Below, one piece after another: positions 1-7,584 of a DNA stretch of 34,180 nucleotides. Within the stretch, counting starts at the first letter, position 1. Each line of letters opens with the position of its first letter. The DNA lies in NCBI GenBank assembly GCA_028287895.1, contig JAQBOV010000065.1, positions 1 through 34,180 of the forward strand, written 5' to 3'. Under the pieces are notes generated by a model. It was not told the origin of the DNA. It did not search any database and worked only from the letters and a program-made list of their open reading frames with translations. Made by a program: the position numbers and the translations under genes. The stretch is from Mucilaginibacter sp. (GTDB lineage: Bacteria > Bacteroidota > Bacteroidia > Sphingobacteriales > Sphingobacteriaceae).

Positions 1-273
1 ATACAATGCCGCTAAACCACTTTTTTTCAACGTCCCTATATCTCCACCCGAGCCTTTGATCCACATAACCTCGACCTTTTTGCCCGTAAGCGGATCTTTA
101 CCCATAGTTTTACAGGATGTGTTGCCGCCCCCGTAATTGGTAAGTCGCAGATCGGCGCCCAAAAGGTTTGATCGGTATATTAAAAAGGCTACTTCGTCGC
201 CGGCTAATTCAGCGGCCTGGGCATTATCCCATAAGTAACTCACATGTTTAAATTGTGTAGCTTTAAAGGTCAT
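1..273 (-). CDS. Bifunctional rhamnulose-1-phosphate aldolase / short-chain dehydrogenase, N-terminal 91 residues (partial)
   Basis: Reading leftwards from the ATG at 273, the frame stays open to the window edge and begins MTFKATQFKHVSYLWD. It contains the class II aldolase signature NYGGGNTSCK followed by VMWIKGSGGDIG, which is how the Bacteroidota and Bacillus (RhaEW-type) fusion proteins begin. Full-length members are about 700 residues: an N-terminal class II aldolase domain that splits L-rhamnulose 1-phosphate into dihydroxyacetone phosphate and lactaldehyde, then a short-chain dehydrogenase that oxidises lactaldehyde. Only the aldolase start is present here, so the dehydrogenase part is inferred from the family. 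The protein should be cytoplasmic. The neighbouring RhaT and rhamnosidases fit a rhamnose catabolic role. A tandem 10-bp operator-like motif lies 194 bp upstream (468-487). Confidence 0.85.
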   Translation of the reverse strand, partial: MTFKATQFKHVSYLWDNAQAAELAGDEVAFLIYRSNLLGADLRLTNYGGGNTSCKTMGKDPLTGKKVEVMWIKGSGGDIGTLKKSGLAALY

Positions 274-467
274 TGTATTTGAAATTTTGTTTTAGACAGA
301 ACACGCTTATAAAATTTATAAACAGCAAATTTTGTTTCAGCTATATACCGTTCGATAATCACAACCATTGAAATTGACACCGGAAAATGAATCTGTAATT
401 GCTCGTTGGCAATAATTGGTTTACTGTTACTAATTATGTCACGAATTTAATCTACCTGAATCTTTTA

Positions 468-487
468 ACTGTTATGGACTGTTATGT
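468..487 (-). promoter_or_regulatory. Tandem 10-bp operator candidate upstream of the aldolase gene (site 1)
   Basis: In the direction of the downstream gene the site reads ACATAACAGT CCATAACAGT, two 10-bp direct repeats with no gap. It matches the motif in front of rhaT (2682-2701) and the plus-strand GH78 gene (7488-7507). It lies in the 314-bp gap 274-587. That gap also has an 11-bp direct repeat AAATTTTGTTT at 282-292 and 327-337, nearer the aldolase start, and nothing else I could identify. The regulator is not in the window. Confidence 0.6.
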
Positions 488-587
488 AAGCTGTACTGCC
501 CTTTGTGCAATAACTAATTAAGGCTATTCAAAAATATCAACAATAAATCTGGCAAAAACGCAGTATAATTAAATGATTAGGAGTTAC

Positions 588-1511
588 TTATGGCTTGAGC
601 CAGCCATTTTCTGTTAACCATTGCGCACAATACTGAAACCAAGTAGAATGCGCGGGTTCATAAGGAAAACCATGCTGCCCCTTGGGGAAGATATGCAAGC
701 CCGCCGGCACGTTGTTTTTTTGCAGGGCCCGGTAAAATACAATACTATTGTTCACACTCACTAAACCATCATCGCCGGCCTGTATTAAAAAGGTTGGCGT
801 GGTTTCGTGGGTGATCTGCAATTCATTTGAATAAAGCGCAATTTGCTGCGCCGACGGATTTTTGCCGATGAGGTTATCCCTTGATCCGAGATGTCCGATT
901 GAATCAGCAAAGCTGATGACAGGGTAAACCAAAATCATAAAATCTGGACGAAGACTTATCTTTCCTGGATTGTCAATATAAGACTTAGTAAAATGAGTAC
1001 CTGCTGTTGATGCCAGGTGGCCGCCAGCAGAAAAGCCCATGATACCGACCCTGGCTGTATCAACATGCCACTCTTTTGCTCTCTGCCTTACCAGCATAAT
1101 GGCCTGTTGAGCATCCTGTATCGGGCCTATTGATTTGTCGGGCATGGCCTTATCATCAGGTAACCGGTATTTTAAAACAAAAGCTGCTACGCCCAATTTA
1201 TTCAGATTTTCGGCAACTGCCGATCCCTCCTGGATAATGTTTAAAGCACTATACCCTCCGCCCGGACAAACAATAACAGATGTACCATTGGCGGTGCCGG
1301 CCCCAGGTAAGTAAATAGTGAGGGTAGGTTGTGATACGTTTACCAAAAAGTGATTTGCATCTTCCTTTTCAATGTTAGGAACTTTGATAGAATTAGGAAT
1401 TTTACCAGGATAAAGAGCAATAGTCTGCTGGGCAAAACTATTGATTATGGTTAATAGTAAAAGGAGGGTGAATGTCAGTATGCGCAATGCATTTTCCTTT
1501 TTAAATTTCAT
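588..1511 (-). CDS. Secreted alpha/beta-hydrolase esterase (acetylxylan-esterase/BD-FAE-like)
   Basis: This serine esterase of the alpha/beta-hydrolase fold is probably exported, and in this locus it may remove acetyl groups from rhamnose-containing polysaccharide. The N-terminus has a signal peptide (hydrophobic stretch ILTFTLLLLLTIINS ending FAQQ). Counting from the upstream ATG at 1526, an oxyanion-hole motif CPGGGY is at 87-92, the nucleophile elbow GFSAGGH gives Ser166, QAGDDG offers Asp252/253 and GQHGF offers His285, so the triad appears complete. I prefer the ATG at 1511 (MKFKKENAL), because the five residues before it add nothing to the signal peptide. The stop of rhaT is only about 30 bp upstream, so the two are probably co-transcribed. 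The acyl group and substrate are inferred from context only. Confidence 0.8.
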   Translation of the reverse strand: MKFKKENALRILTFTLLLLLTIINSFAQQTIALYPGKIPNSIKVPNIEKEDANHFLVNVSQPTLTIYLPGAGTANGTSVIVCPGGGYSALNIIQEGSAVAENLNKLGVAAFVLKYRLPDDKAMPDKSIGPIQDAQQAIMLVRQRAKEWHVDTARVGIMGFSAGGHLASTAGTHFTKSYIDNPGKISLRPDFMILVYPVISFADSIGHLGSRDNLIGKNPSAQQIALYSNELQITHETTPTFLIQAGDDGLVSVNNSIVFYRALQKNNVPAGLHIFPKGQHGFPYEPAHSTWFQYCAQWLTENGWLKP

Positions 1512-1544
1512 CAACAAGGATAACATATATGATATTATTAGATT

Positions 1545-2627
1545 TTAAAGTTTTATAGAATTACCATAACCAACTATTAATACCGAAATGATGATGGTAG
1601 CGATACCCGCTATAACCGTAACCAATGCTTTCCGGCTTATCCCTTTCCATTCTTTATAAATTAACCCCCACATATTTGCAATCAGGATAATAAATGCCAT
1701 GTGCAATATCCACGAGCTGGCACCATTGCCCAAACGGCTTTCGCCCATGCCATAAAAAAAGAATTGCAAAAACCAGGTAGTACCCGCCAGCGCCGAAAAG
1801 AGGTAATTAGCCTTTAAAGGTGTTTTCTTATTGGTATAGTCGCCAAAAGTTTTGTTGCGCATATTTAAGAACATACACCAGATAAAATTGGTTGTTAAAC
1901 CGCCCCAAAGGATGACCACATAGGTTACGTTGTTTTGAAAGAGGAATTCGCCACTGCCCGGATGTATAGCTTTCCATGTTCCGTTCGCCTCGTTAGCCAT
2001 AACCTTGCCGGCATCAATACCAAAGGCAAAGCAGGCGCTGAGTACCCCTGATACGATAGCAACGAATATGCCAAGGCCAAATTTGTATTCTTTGTTGTTA
2101 ACGGCTACCTCCCTGCCTTTAGACAATTCACGTTCCTACATTACACCGGCATAGCCGCAAGTGATGATCCCCAATACACATACGGCAATGCCAAGCAGTA
2201 CCATTTGTCCCCAGTGGCTGGTCATCAAAATGGTGATGGTATCCTTGCCGGCTGTTGGAAAAAAATCATAATAAACCGAAGGGATGAGCGCGCCGAAAAC
2301 TGAGCATAAGCCCAATATAATGGAACTGCCTAATGCTACACCCAGATATCTTACGCCCAACCCATAAGTGAGCCCCCCGATCCCCCAAAGCACACCAAAT
2401 AAGTAGGTGAGGATTAAAATGTGGCCGTTAGTATGCTCAATAATTTTGGCAAAACCAGGTATAGTTAACCAGGCGGCAAGCGGCGGCACAATAAACCATG
2501 AAAAAATACCGCCAACAATCCAGAAACTTTCCCAGGCCCAGCCTTTTACTTTTTTGTAGGGTATATAAAAACTACCGGACGCAAAACCGCCGATAAAATG
2601 GAAAATAATTCCAAAAATTGCTTGCAT
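1545..2627 (-). pseudogene. rhaT: L-rhamnose/H+ symporter RhaT, full length but interrupted by one in-frame TAG
   Basis: The two open segments 2136-2627 (163 residues, MQAIFGIIFHFIGG...) and 1545-2126 (193 residues) are in the same reading frame and together match RhaT from end to end. The only interruption is TAG at 2136-2138: ...CGYAGVM, stop, ERELSKGREVAV... With that codon as an amino acid the product would be about 360 residues, near the 344 of E. coli RhaT. Recognisable features include YIPYKKVKGWAWE near the start, LWGIGGLTYGLGVRYLG, and FLQFFFYGMGESRLG in the C-terminal half. RhaT belongs to the drug/metabolite transporter superfamily, with ten helices in two five-helix repeats. The stop falls in the hydrophilic linker between the halves. 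The second half could only restart at a weak TTG (2126). A recent nonsense mutation, readthrough, expression as two half-proteins, or a sequencing error are all possible. The esterase gene follows closely. Confidence 0.85.
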
Positions 2628-2681
2628 GAATATTAGGTTAATTGGTTATAAACCGCTAAGCTAAATAACAAGTTAATGATA

Positions 2682-2701
2682 ACTGTTATGTACTGTAATG
2701 T
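2682..2701 (-). promoter_or_regulatory. Tandem 10-bp operator candidate upstream of rhaT (site 2)
   Basis: Toward rhaT it reads ACATTACAGT ACATAACAGT, the cleanest copy of the repeated motif, ending 54 bp before the rhaT start codon. It lies between the stop of the isomerase gene and rhaT, which suggests rhaT has its own regulated promoter rather than depending only on readthrough from the GH106 unit. Confidence 0.65.
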
Positions 2702-2747
2702 GAGTTAAATAATGCTTGAGTAATAGTTTGCTGATCTTTTTAGCCCA

Positions 2748-4193
2748 TTAGCAAACTTGTATTGTTTGCATATTTAACAGGTTACCAAGTTTTATTATTT
2801 TTGACGCGATATGACCTTTGCCGATCGCGCAATGATGGGCAGGGCCGTGGGCGTTCCAACTTTCAACAAATTTCCTGGCGCCGATAGGAAATTTGTAACG
2901 GCTATTGGTATTGCCAATCTCCAGTATTGGCCCCGCAACTGATTCTGCTTCAGCCACCAGGAACAACAATTTACCATCGCCAGTTTCCACCAGCGATAAC
3001 AGCGTTACATCTCCGTGTTTAACCGACATCTCAACTGATAAACCGCTACCAACCTTGCCATGATAGACCTTTAGCGGTTTTACTTTGATTTTGCCTTCGG
3101 CGATGGCAGGATGACAGGGACCATCGTGGCCCATGATCACGATATCATCATTGTAATCCATGGCGTAGTATTCTGTGAAAGACCCACCTGAGCCAAAACT
3201 GTCCATAATTTTCATAGCTTGCACGTTCTTAATCTCATATTCACCGGCAACAGGAATGCCGCTTGAGGTAAGCAATGAAGTACCCAGGATCAACGAGCTC
3301 ATCACATCAGCGTTCATGGCATTACCTGTTCCCTTGTGGTAATAAGCGAAGGAACCCAGGTTATATTTTTTAACCAGCTTATCTAATGCCACAGCGGTAA
3401 GGGCCGCCCGTTTGAGTTCGTCCTTGGGGCAATCATCCTGAATATCAAACGTGTCATAAAACTCTTTGATCTTATTGTCCAGATCACTATCTAAAATATC
3501 GCTGCAGATCCCGGATAGTTCATCAACTTCAATAATTTCCACGTGCCCACCCAAAACCGCGCAATGCAACGTTAAATTAGAGTAAATATCTAGCATACCG
3601 CCATAATGATTACCCATCAAACCCAGTCTATTGTAGCTCATGGTGTGGGCTACTTTTGCAGCTTCAATCCATTCTTCAATTTCATTCCAAACCACCGGAT
3701 CGTTGTTGAGCATACCGGTTACCTGATAAAAAGGGATATTGGAGCGTTTGAAAACGCTTGCGATCTCCGGCACCGGGCAGGCTGAACAAAAGGCGAGCCA
3801 TTCACCGGTCATGGCTGTGCGATCATTCATTGCGTTAAATGTGACGTAATCGATAGCCGCTTCCGGGGACAAATTGAGCACGATGACCGGAACCTTCGCT
3901 TTTCTTACGACAGGTAAAACGGTTGAGGATAACGCGTAGGTCGAAACATATAAAAAAATAATATCCACATCTGCTTTTCTAAAAGCGGTACCAGCTTCAA
4001 AAGCTTTTTCTGCATTACTAATCAAACCCCGGTTGACGGTTTCGACCCCAAAACCGTTAATCCGCTGATGAATTATGTCAAGATAACTGGCAAGGCGCTG
4101 TTGCAAACCATCAAATTGGGCCCAGTAGGTATCAAGTCCGATTCCAAACAGACCAATTTTAGCTGAAGGTTTATTTTTTGTTTGTTTTATCAT
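2748..4193 (-). CDS. L-fucose/L-arabinose isomerase-family protein
   Basis: This is a cytoplasmic 481-residue member of the AraA/FucI fold, metal-dependent aldose-ketose isomerases. There is no signal peptide. Candidate metal and catalytic residues align with those of AraA: Glu318 in IPVAGEYE, Glu341 in SFTEYY, His356 in IMGHDG, and His452/453 in GPAHHCAIGKGH near the C-terminus. The N-terminal half has the Rossmann-like AraA domain (KIGLFGIGLDTYW). Its start lies 6 bp after the stop of the GH106 gene, so the two form one transcription unit. Rhamnose is normally isomerised by RhaA/RhaI, a different TIM-barrel family. This protein may act on rhamnose, on another deoxy or pentose sugar released with it, or complement an isomerase encoded outside the window. 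The family call is firm, the substrate is not. Confidence 0.8.
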   Translation of the reverse strand: MIKQTKNKPSAKIGLFGIGLDTYWAQFDGLQQRLASYLDIIHQRINGFGVETVNRGLISNAEKAFEAGTAFRKADVDIIFLYVSTYALSSTVLPVVRKAKVPVIVLNLSPEAAIDYVTFNAMNDRTAMTGEWLAFCSACPVPEIASVFKRSNIPFYQVTGMLNNDPVVWNEIEEWIEAAKVAHTMSYNRLGLMGNHYGGMLDIYSNLTLHCAVLGGHVEIIEVDELSGICSDILDSDLDNKIKEFYDTFDIQDDCPKDELKRAALTAVALDKLVKKYNLGSFAYYHKGTGNAMNADVMSSLILGTSLLTSSGIPVAGEYEIKNVQAMKIMDSFGSGGSFTEYYAMDYNDDIVIMGHDGPCHPAIAEGKIKVKPLKVYHGKVGSGLSVEMSVKHGDVTLLSLVETGDGKLLFLVAEAESVAGPILEIGNTNSRYKFPIGARKFVESWNAHGPAHHCAIGKGHIASKIIKLGNLLNMQTIQVC

Positions 4194-4199
4194 GGCCGA

Positions 4200-7100
4200 T
4201 CAGAAGGAACTTTGCTGCAAGGTTACCGGCCCCATAAGGCCTGACTTATATAATGGTGAATTTCGATTATAAGGATGAAAAGTGGAAAACGTATACCTGC
4301 TTGAGGTACGTGGCCGGCCTTTAATGAGCCAATCCGGCCATTTGCCATCTCTTATGCCGTCATCCGGCAATTTTTCATCGCCTATAAGCCTGTTTACCCA
4401 CAAGTTGGCAACTTCTATTTCCAAACGGTTATGGCTTTTTAACATACCGGTTACATCCACCCGCCATGGTGCGGTCCATAGCACACACAACTCTTTACCG
4501 TTTAATTTAACCCTTGCCAGGTTTTTGATATCGCCCAGATCTAAATACACTTTGCCTTCTGATAAATTGGTATTTTCAGGCCGGCTGAAATCCTTTTTGT
4601 AAATTGCAATGCCTGAATAGTATTTAATATCGTCTTGTGCATTCTTCGTCCAATCTTCCAGTTTATCAAAAGTAGTGTTTTTGGGACCGCCGAATTTAGG
4701 ATCAAACGAAACCTGCCATGGACCGCTTAAAATTTTAAGGGACTTAAGTATAGGAAAATTTTCCTGATTTAATGCCGGTTTGGTAATGCCATTTTTATTA
4801 AACACGATAAAATAACTTTGATTCGAATCAAACTGCAACGATATAGTCGTTTGTCTCCCTTTTACTGCATACCGGGCTAATTTCCGGGTTTCACCGGTTA
4901 TAGGGTCCCATAATTCAGGTGCACCTTTTACGCTGCGGAAAACTGCATTTGCCTTTTCGGACATGGCAGTGGTATTCGACACAAAATAAATGTCCCAGAG
5001 GGATGAGGTGCGATGGGTGTACCTAACTGCGTTATCAGCCTTGAAATCAACAACCACATTCATTGATTTTAAGATAGCTGCGGTTAGATCGTATTCAGGA
5101 TACAGGTTATTTATTTTCCGGTCAAACGCGCCGCCAAAAATTACCTTTCCCAGTCCGTATTTGTGGCTAGTTTGATTTTCGGGGCTGCTTACTGTTCCCC
5201 AAAGCAATTTGGCCAGGGCTTGTACCTGTTGGTCGCAGGCCGGGTAACCCGATAAGCCGGGAGATTTGACAGGCGGCATGCCAACCACTATTGCCCCAGC
5301 TTTCACAAGCGCAAGTATTTTAGTTAGTAAAGCCGGTGTCATGGTTTTTACGGCCGGCAACACCAGCAAACGGTAAGTTGCGCCACTTGGAAAAACGATC
5401 GATCCATTTTTTACGCTAGCTGAATACAATTGCAAAGGCGAACAACCATCAAAGTTATAACCCCGCCTGTCGGGTATCGTATCGTTACCGGTTAGCGCTG
5501 AAGATGGCGGGCGAAATACATGCGGTGCGCCTTCAGGCGTTAAATATAAAACATCAGCAACTGTTCTTCCCTGCTGCAATACGGACTGACATCTGCTAAT
5601 ATAGTCGTGATAACCACTTGCCATGGGCCACCAGGTTTGGCCCCGGTCCCAGTGTACGCCATAGGGTCCCATCGTCATACCAGGGCGCAACGTGTCATTT
5701 AACATCTGGTTGATGAAGGTATGGTAGACAAACCTATTGATGCCAGTAGCAAAAGCCCAGTCGCCCTGGTTTTTCATAGAGCCTGGATATTGCCTCCAGC
5801 CTTCGTCGTTCTGGGCGGTAAATGCCTCGGACGGCATAATGGACTGGCCTTTTACGTGTGCTACAGAAGTTGCCTCAATACAGCTAAAAGAGGAATTGAA
5901 GCCATAACCCTTACTCCAAAATTCGCACATTACCCTATCGGCAACCGACCCGAGTTCCATATCGGCAGACGGGTTCATATCATAAGGCTCAATGGAAAGG
6001 TTTAAGCCGTTTTTATGCGCATATTTTTTTACCTGGGCGGCGTGATATTCCAGCACCAGTTCATTGGAGGTTTGGCGCAGGTCCCACAAAAAACGTTCAC
6101 TGATCTCGGGGCTCTCAACGATGTTGCCCGCATATACCGGGTAAAAAGGCAATGGATCATATCCCCTTCTTTTAGTAAATTCCTCGCGGAAATGACCGGT
6201 CCAGTTTTGGGCACCCATTTCCCAGCTATCCATATGAAGCCATTTTAAACCGCCCTCAGTTTTAGCGTCGGGGCGATCAGCCTTTTTTATAAGCTTCCCG
6301 ATGTAATTATCCAGGTGCGCATCTAAGGCAACCGTATCAAATTTATCTGATTCAAAACCTAAACCCGTCACCGGTGCAGGCCTTGTAATTGCGCCATTAT
6401 TACGGCTTACAAAGCGCACAATGGTCCAGTCGCCAGGTGGTACATCCCATTCAAGCGTGCCATCTGATTGCATTTTTTTGGTTAGGTTTATGATGTTCTT
6501 TTTGTCGATAACGGATTGCGACGGAACATCGTCATATTTCGCTTTTGAAGGCAAAAACTGTTTAACGTCTGGCGCCGACGAATATGGTGGGCGATAGTAA
6601 AGAGCCTTTTGATCAACATCAGCAATTTTGTCGCTTTTAGCAAGTGTCGGGTAGGCTAATACGGCAACATCCTTATAATAAGCCAGCCATTGTCTTTTCA
6701 GTTCTGGTGTAAAAACCCCTTCGCCAAAAAATGGTTCGCGTGGAAGCGGTAAAGGCAGTTGTAGTTTTTGCTTTGAGCCTCCGGTTACCTTAACGGCGTC
6801 CGAAACTAAATGCTGCATGGATTGCTCCGCCGGAACCCATGGACCGCCGCTGCCGGTCCACCCGGGCCCTATACCCAATGTTATAGCGATACCTAAACGC
6901 TTACTTTCGCGAACTGCGTGCTTAAAAATATCCTGCCATTGTTCGCTTAAAAAATCAACCGGACCGACGGGTAACCCAACGTTTACTTCCAAAAAGATCA
7001 CATTGCTGATGCCTGCCTTTTTCATGGATTCCAGATCGGCAGTTATGGATTTCTTATTCATATTGCCATCCATAAAATACCAGTATACCCCAGGTCTTGC

Positions 7101-7220
7101 AGAGGCAGGTGGATTTATGAATCCGGTTTTTACCGCTTTTATCCCTGTTAGTTTATTTTGGCAGTACCCGCCAAAGTAGCCGGTAAGGAACACGTATAAG
7201 AAAATAAAGCACTTTTTCAT
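4200..7220 (-). CDS. GH106-family alpha-L-rhamnosidase
   Basis: This large exported glycoside hydrolase is expected to release terminal L-rhamnose from plant polysaccharides such as rhamnogalacturonan, or from glycosides. The signal peptide KKCFIFLYVFLTGYFGGYCQ supports a start at the second ATG (7220); the upstream ATG at 7232 adds four residues. It opens with the family-typical FINPPASARPGVYWYFMDGN and a TIM-barrel beginning ITADLESMKKAGISNVIFLEV. Acidic candidates, counted from 7232, are Glu415 in LSIEPYDMN and Glu469 in MPSEAFTAQ. The C-terminus (about 880-1000) is a beta-sandwich with NGKELCVLWTAPWRVDVT and IEVANLWVNRLIGD, the usual GH106 ending. Length is normal for the family. It is first in a leftward unit with the isomerase 6 bp downstream. 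A degenerate operator-like site is at 7430-7449. Confidence 0.88.
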   Translation of the reverse strand: MKKCFIFLYVFLTGYFGGYCQNKLTGIKAVKTGFINPPASARPGVYWYFMDGNMNKKSITADLESMKKAGISNVIFLEVNVGLPVGPVDFLSEQWQDIFKHAVRESKRLGIAITLGIGPGWTGSGGPWVPAEQSMQHLVSDAVKVTGGSKQKLQLPLPLPREPFFGEGVFTPELKRQWLAYYKDVAVLAYPTLAKSDKIADVDQKALYYRPPYSSAPDVKQFLPSKAKYDDVPSQSVIDKKNIINLTKKMQSDGTLEWDVPPGDWTIVRFVSRNNGAITRPAPVTGLGFESDKFDTVALDAHLDNYIGKLIKKADRPDAKTEGGLKWLHMDSWEMGAQNWTGHFREEFTKRRGYDPLPFYPVYAGNIVESPEISERFLWDLRQTSNELVLEYHAAQVKKYAHKNGLNLSIEPYDMNPSADMELGSVADRVMCEFWSKGYGFNSSFSCIEATSVAHVKGQSIMPSEAFTAQNDEGWRQYPGSMKNQGDWAFATGINRFVYHTFINQMLNDTLRPGMTMGPYGVHWDRGQTWWPMASGYHDYISRCQSVLQQGRTVADVLYLTPEGAPHVFRPPSSALTGNDTIPDRRGYNFDGCSPLQLYSASVKNGSIVFPSGATYRLLVLPAVKTMTPALLTKILALVKAGAIVVGMPPVKSPGLSGYPACDQQVQALAKLLWGTVSSPENQTSHKYGLGKVIFGGAFDRKINNLYPEYDLTAAILKSMNVVVDFKADNAVRYTHRTSSLWDIYFVSNTTAMSEKANAVFRSVKGAPELWDPITGETRKLARYAVKGRQTTISLQFDSNQSYFIVFNKNGITKPALNQENFPILKSLKILSGPWQVSFDPKFGGPKNTTFDKLEDWTKNAQDDIKYYSGIAIYKKDFSRPENTNLSEGKVYLDLGDIKNLARVKLNGKELCVLWTAPWRVDVTGMLKSHNRLEIEVANLWVNRLIGDEKLPDDGIRDGKWPDWLIKGRPRTSSRYTFSTFHPYNRNSPLYKSGLMGPVTLQQSSF

Positions 7221-7429
7221 TTGCAATATCATTGATAAATATTTTCAATTGGTGAACTGAGCCTCCATTCAAAATTAAAGGTCCTTTCTCTGAAAATATC
7301 TCGATTTGATATTTGGGAAAACCAAATGACGAATAAAATTATCACTTTAAACACGTTAATTAAGTTTCGTTAGCCTGGATAAAACCGGTTTATAATAGAG
7401 CCGACAAATTAGATAATAGTAATTTATTA

Positions 7430-7449
7430 ATCGTGCTGTACTGTGCCGA
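7430..7449 (-). promoter_or_regulatory. Degenerate operator candidate upstream of the GH106 unit
   Basis: In the leftward direction it reads TCGGCACAGT ACAGCACGAT, agreeing with about 11 of the 16 fixed positions of the doubled NCATNACAGT consensus. Its orientation toward GH106 and distance of about 200 bp resemble site 1 before the aldolase gene. By itself it would be unconvincing; it is listed because it fits the pattern. Confidence 0.35.
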
Positions 7450-7487
7450 GTCATATCGAAAAGTTAAAAGGTTGTTGTCATGTGCCC

Positions 7488-7507
7488 ACCTTACAGTGCA
7501 TCACAGT
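7488..7507 (+). promoter_or_regulatory. Tandem 10-bp operator candidate upstream of the GH78 gene (site 3)
   Basis: It reads ACCTTACAGT GCATCACAGT on the plus strand, 77 bp before the GH78 start codon, in the same orientation relative to its gene as sites 1 and 2. It would lie just upstream of the promoter proposed at 7529-7559, a usual position for an activator. Confidence 0.6.
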
Positions 7508-7528
7508 AGAAATGAAAACTTATTTACT

Positions 7529-7559
7529 TTTGCTGCTTAACTTACTTAAATTATTTTCC
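7529..7559 (+). promoter_or_regulatory. Possible Bacteroidota-type promoter for the plus-strand GH78 gene
   Basis: TTTG at 7529-7532 is followed after 19 bp by TATTTTCC at 7552-7559. This resembles the Bacteroidota -33 TTTG and -7 TAnnTTTG elements, but the -7 element is imperfect. The start codon is at 7585. Confidence 0.3.
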
Positions 7560-7584
7560 GGTAATACTTATTATTCTACCTTCA

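Larger units (their letters stand above)
7233..7584. other. Divergent regulatory region between the GH106 and GH78 genes
   Basis: This 352-bp gap carries no gene. It holds two copies of the rhamnose-locus motif, one pointing to each divergent gene (7430-7449 leftwards, degenerate; 7488-7507 rightwards, strong). The remainder is A/T-rich. A possible rightward promoter is at 7529-7559. Confidence 0.7.

Noticed and set aside
1545..2627. Frameshift or two separate genes as the explanation for the broken RhaT
   Set aside because: The two segments share one reading frame; only the single TAG at 2136-2138 separates them, so no frameshift is needed.
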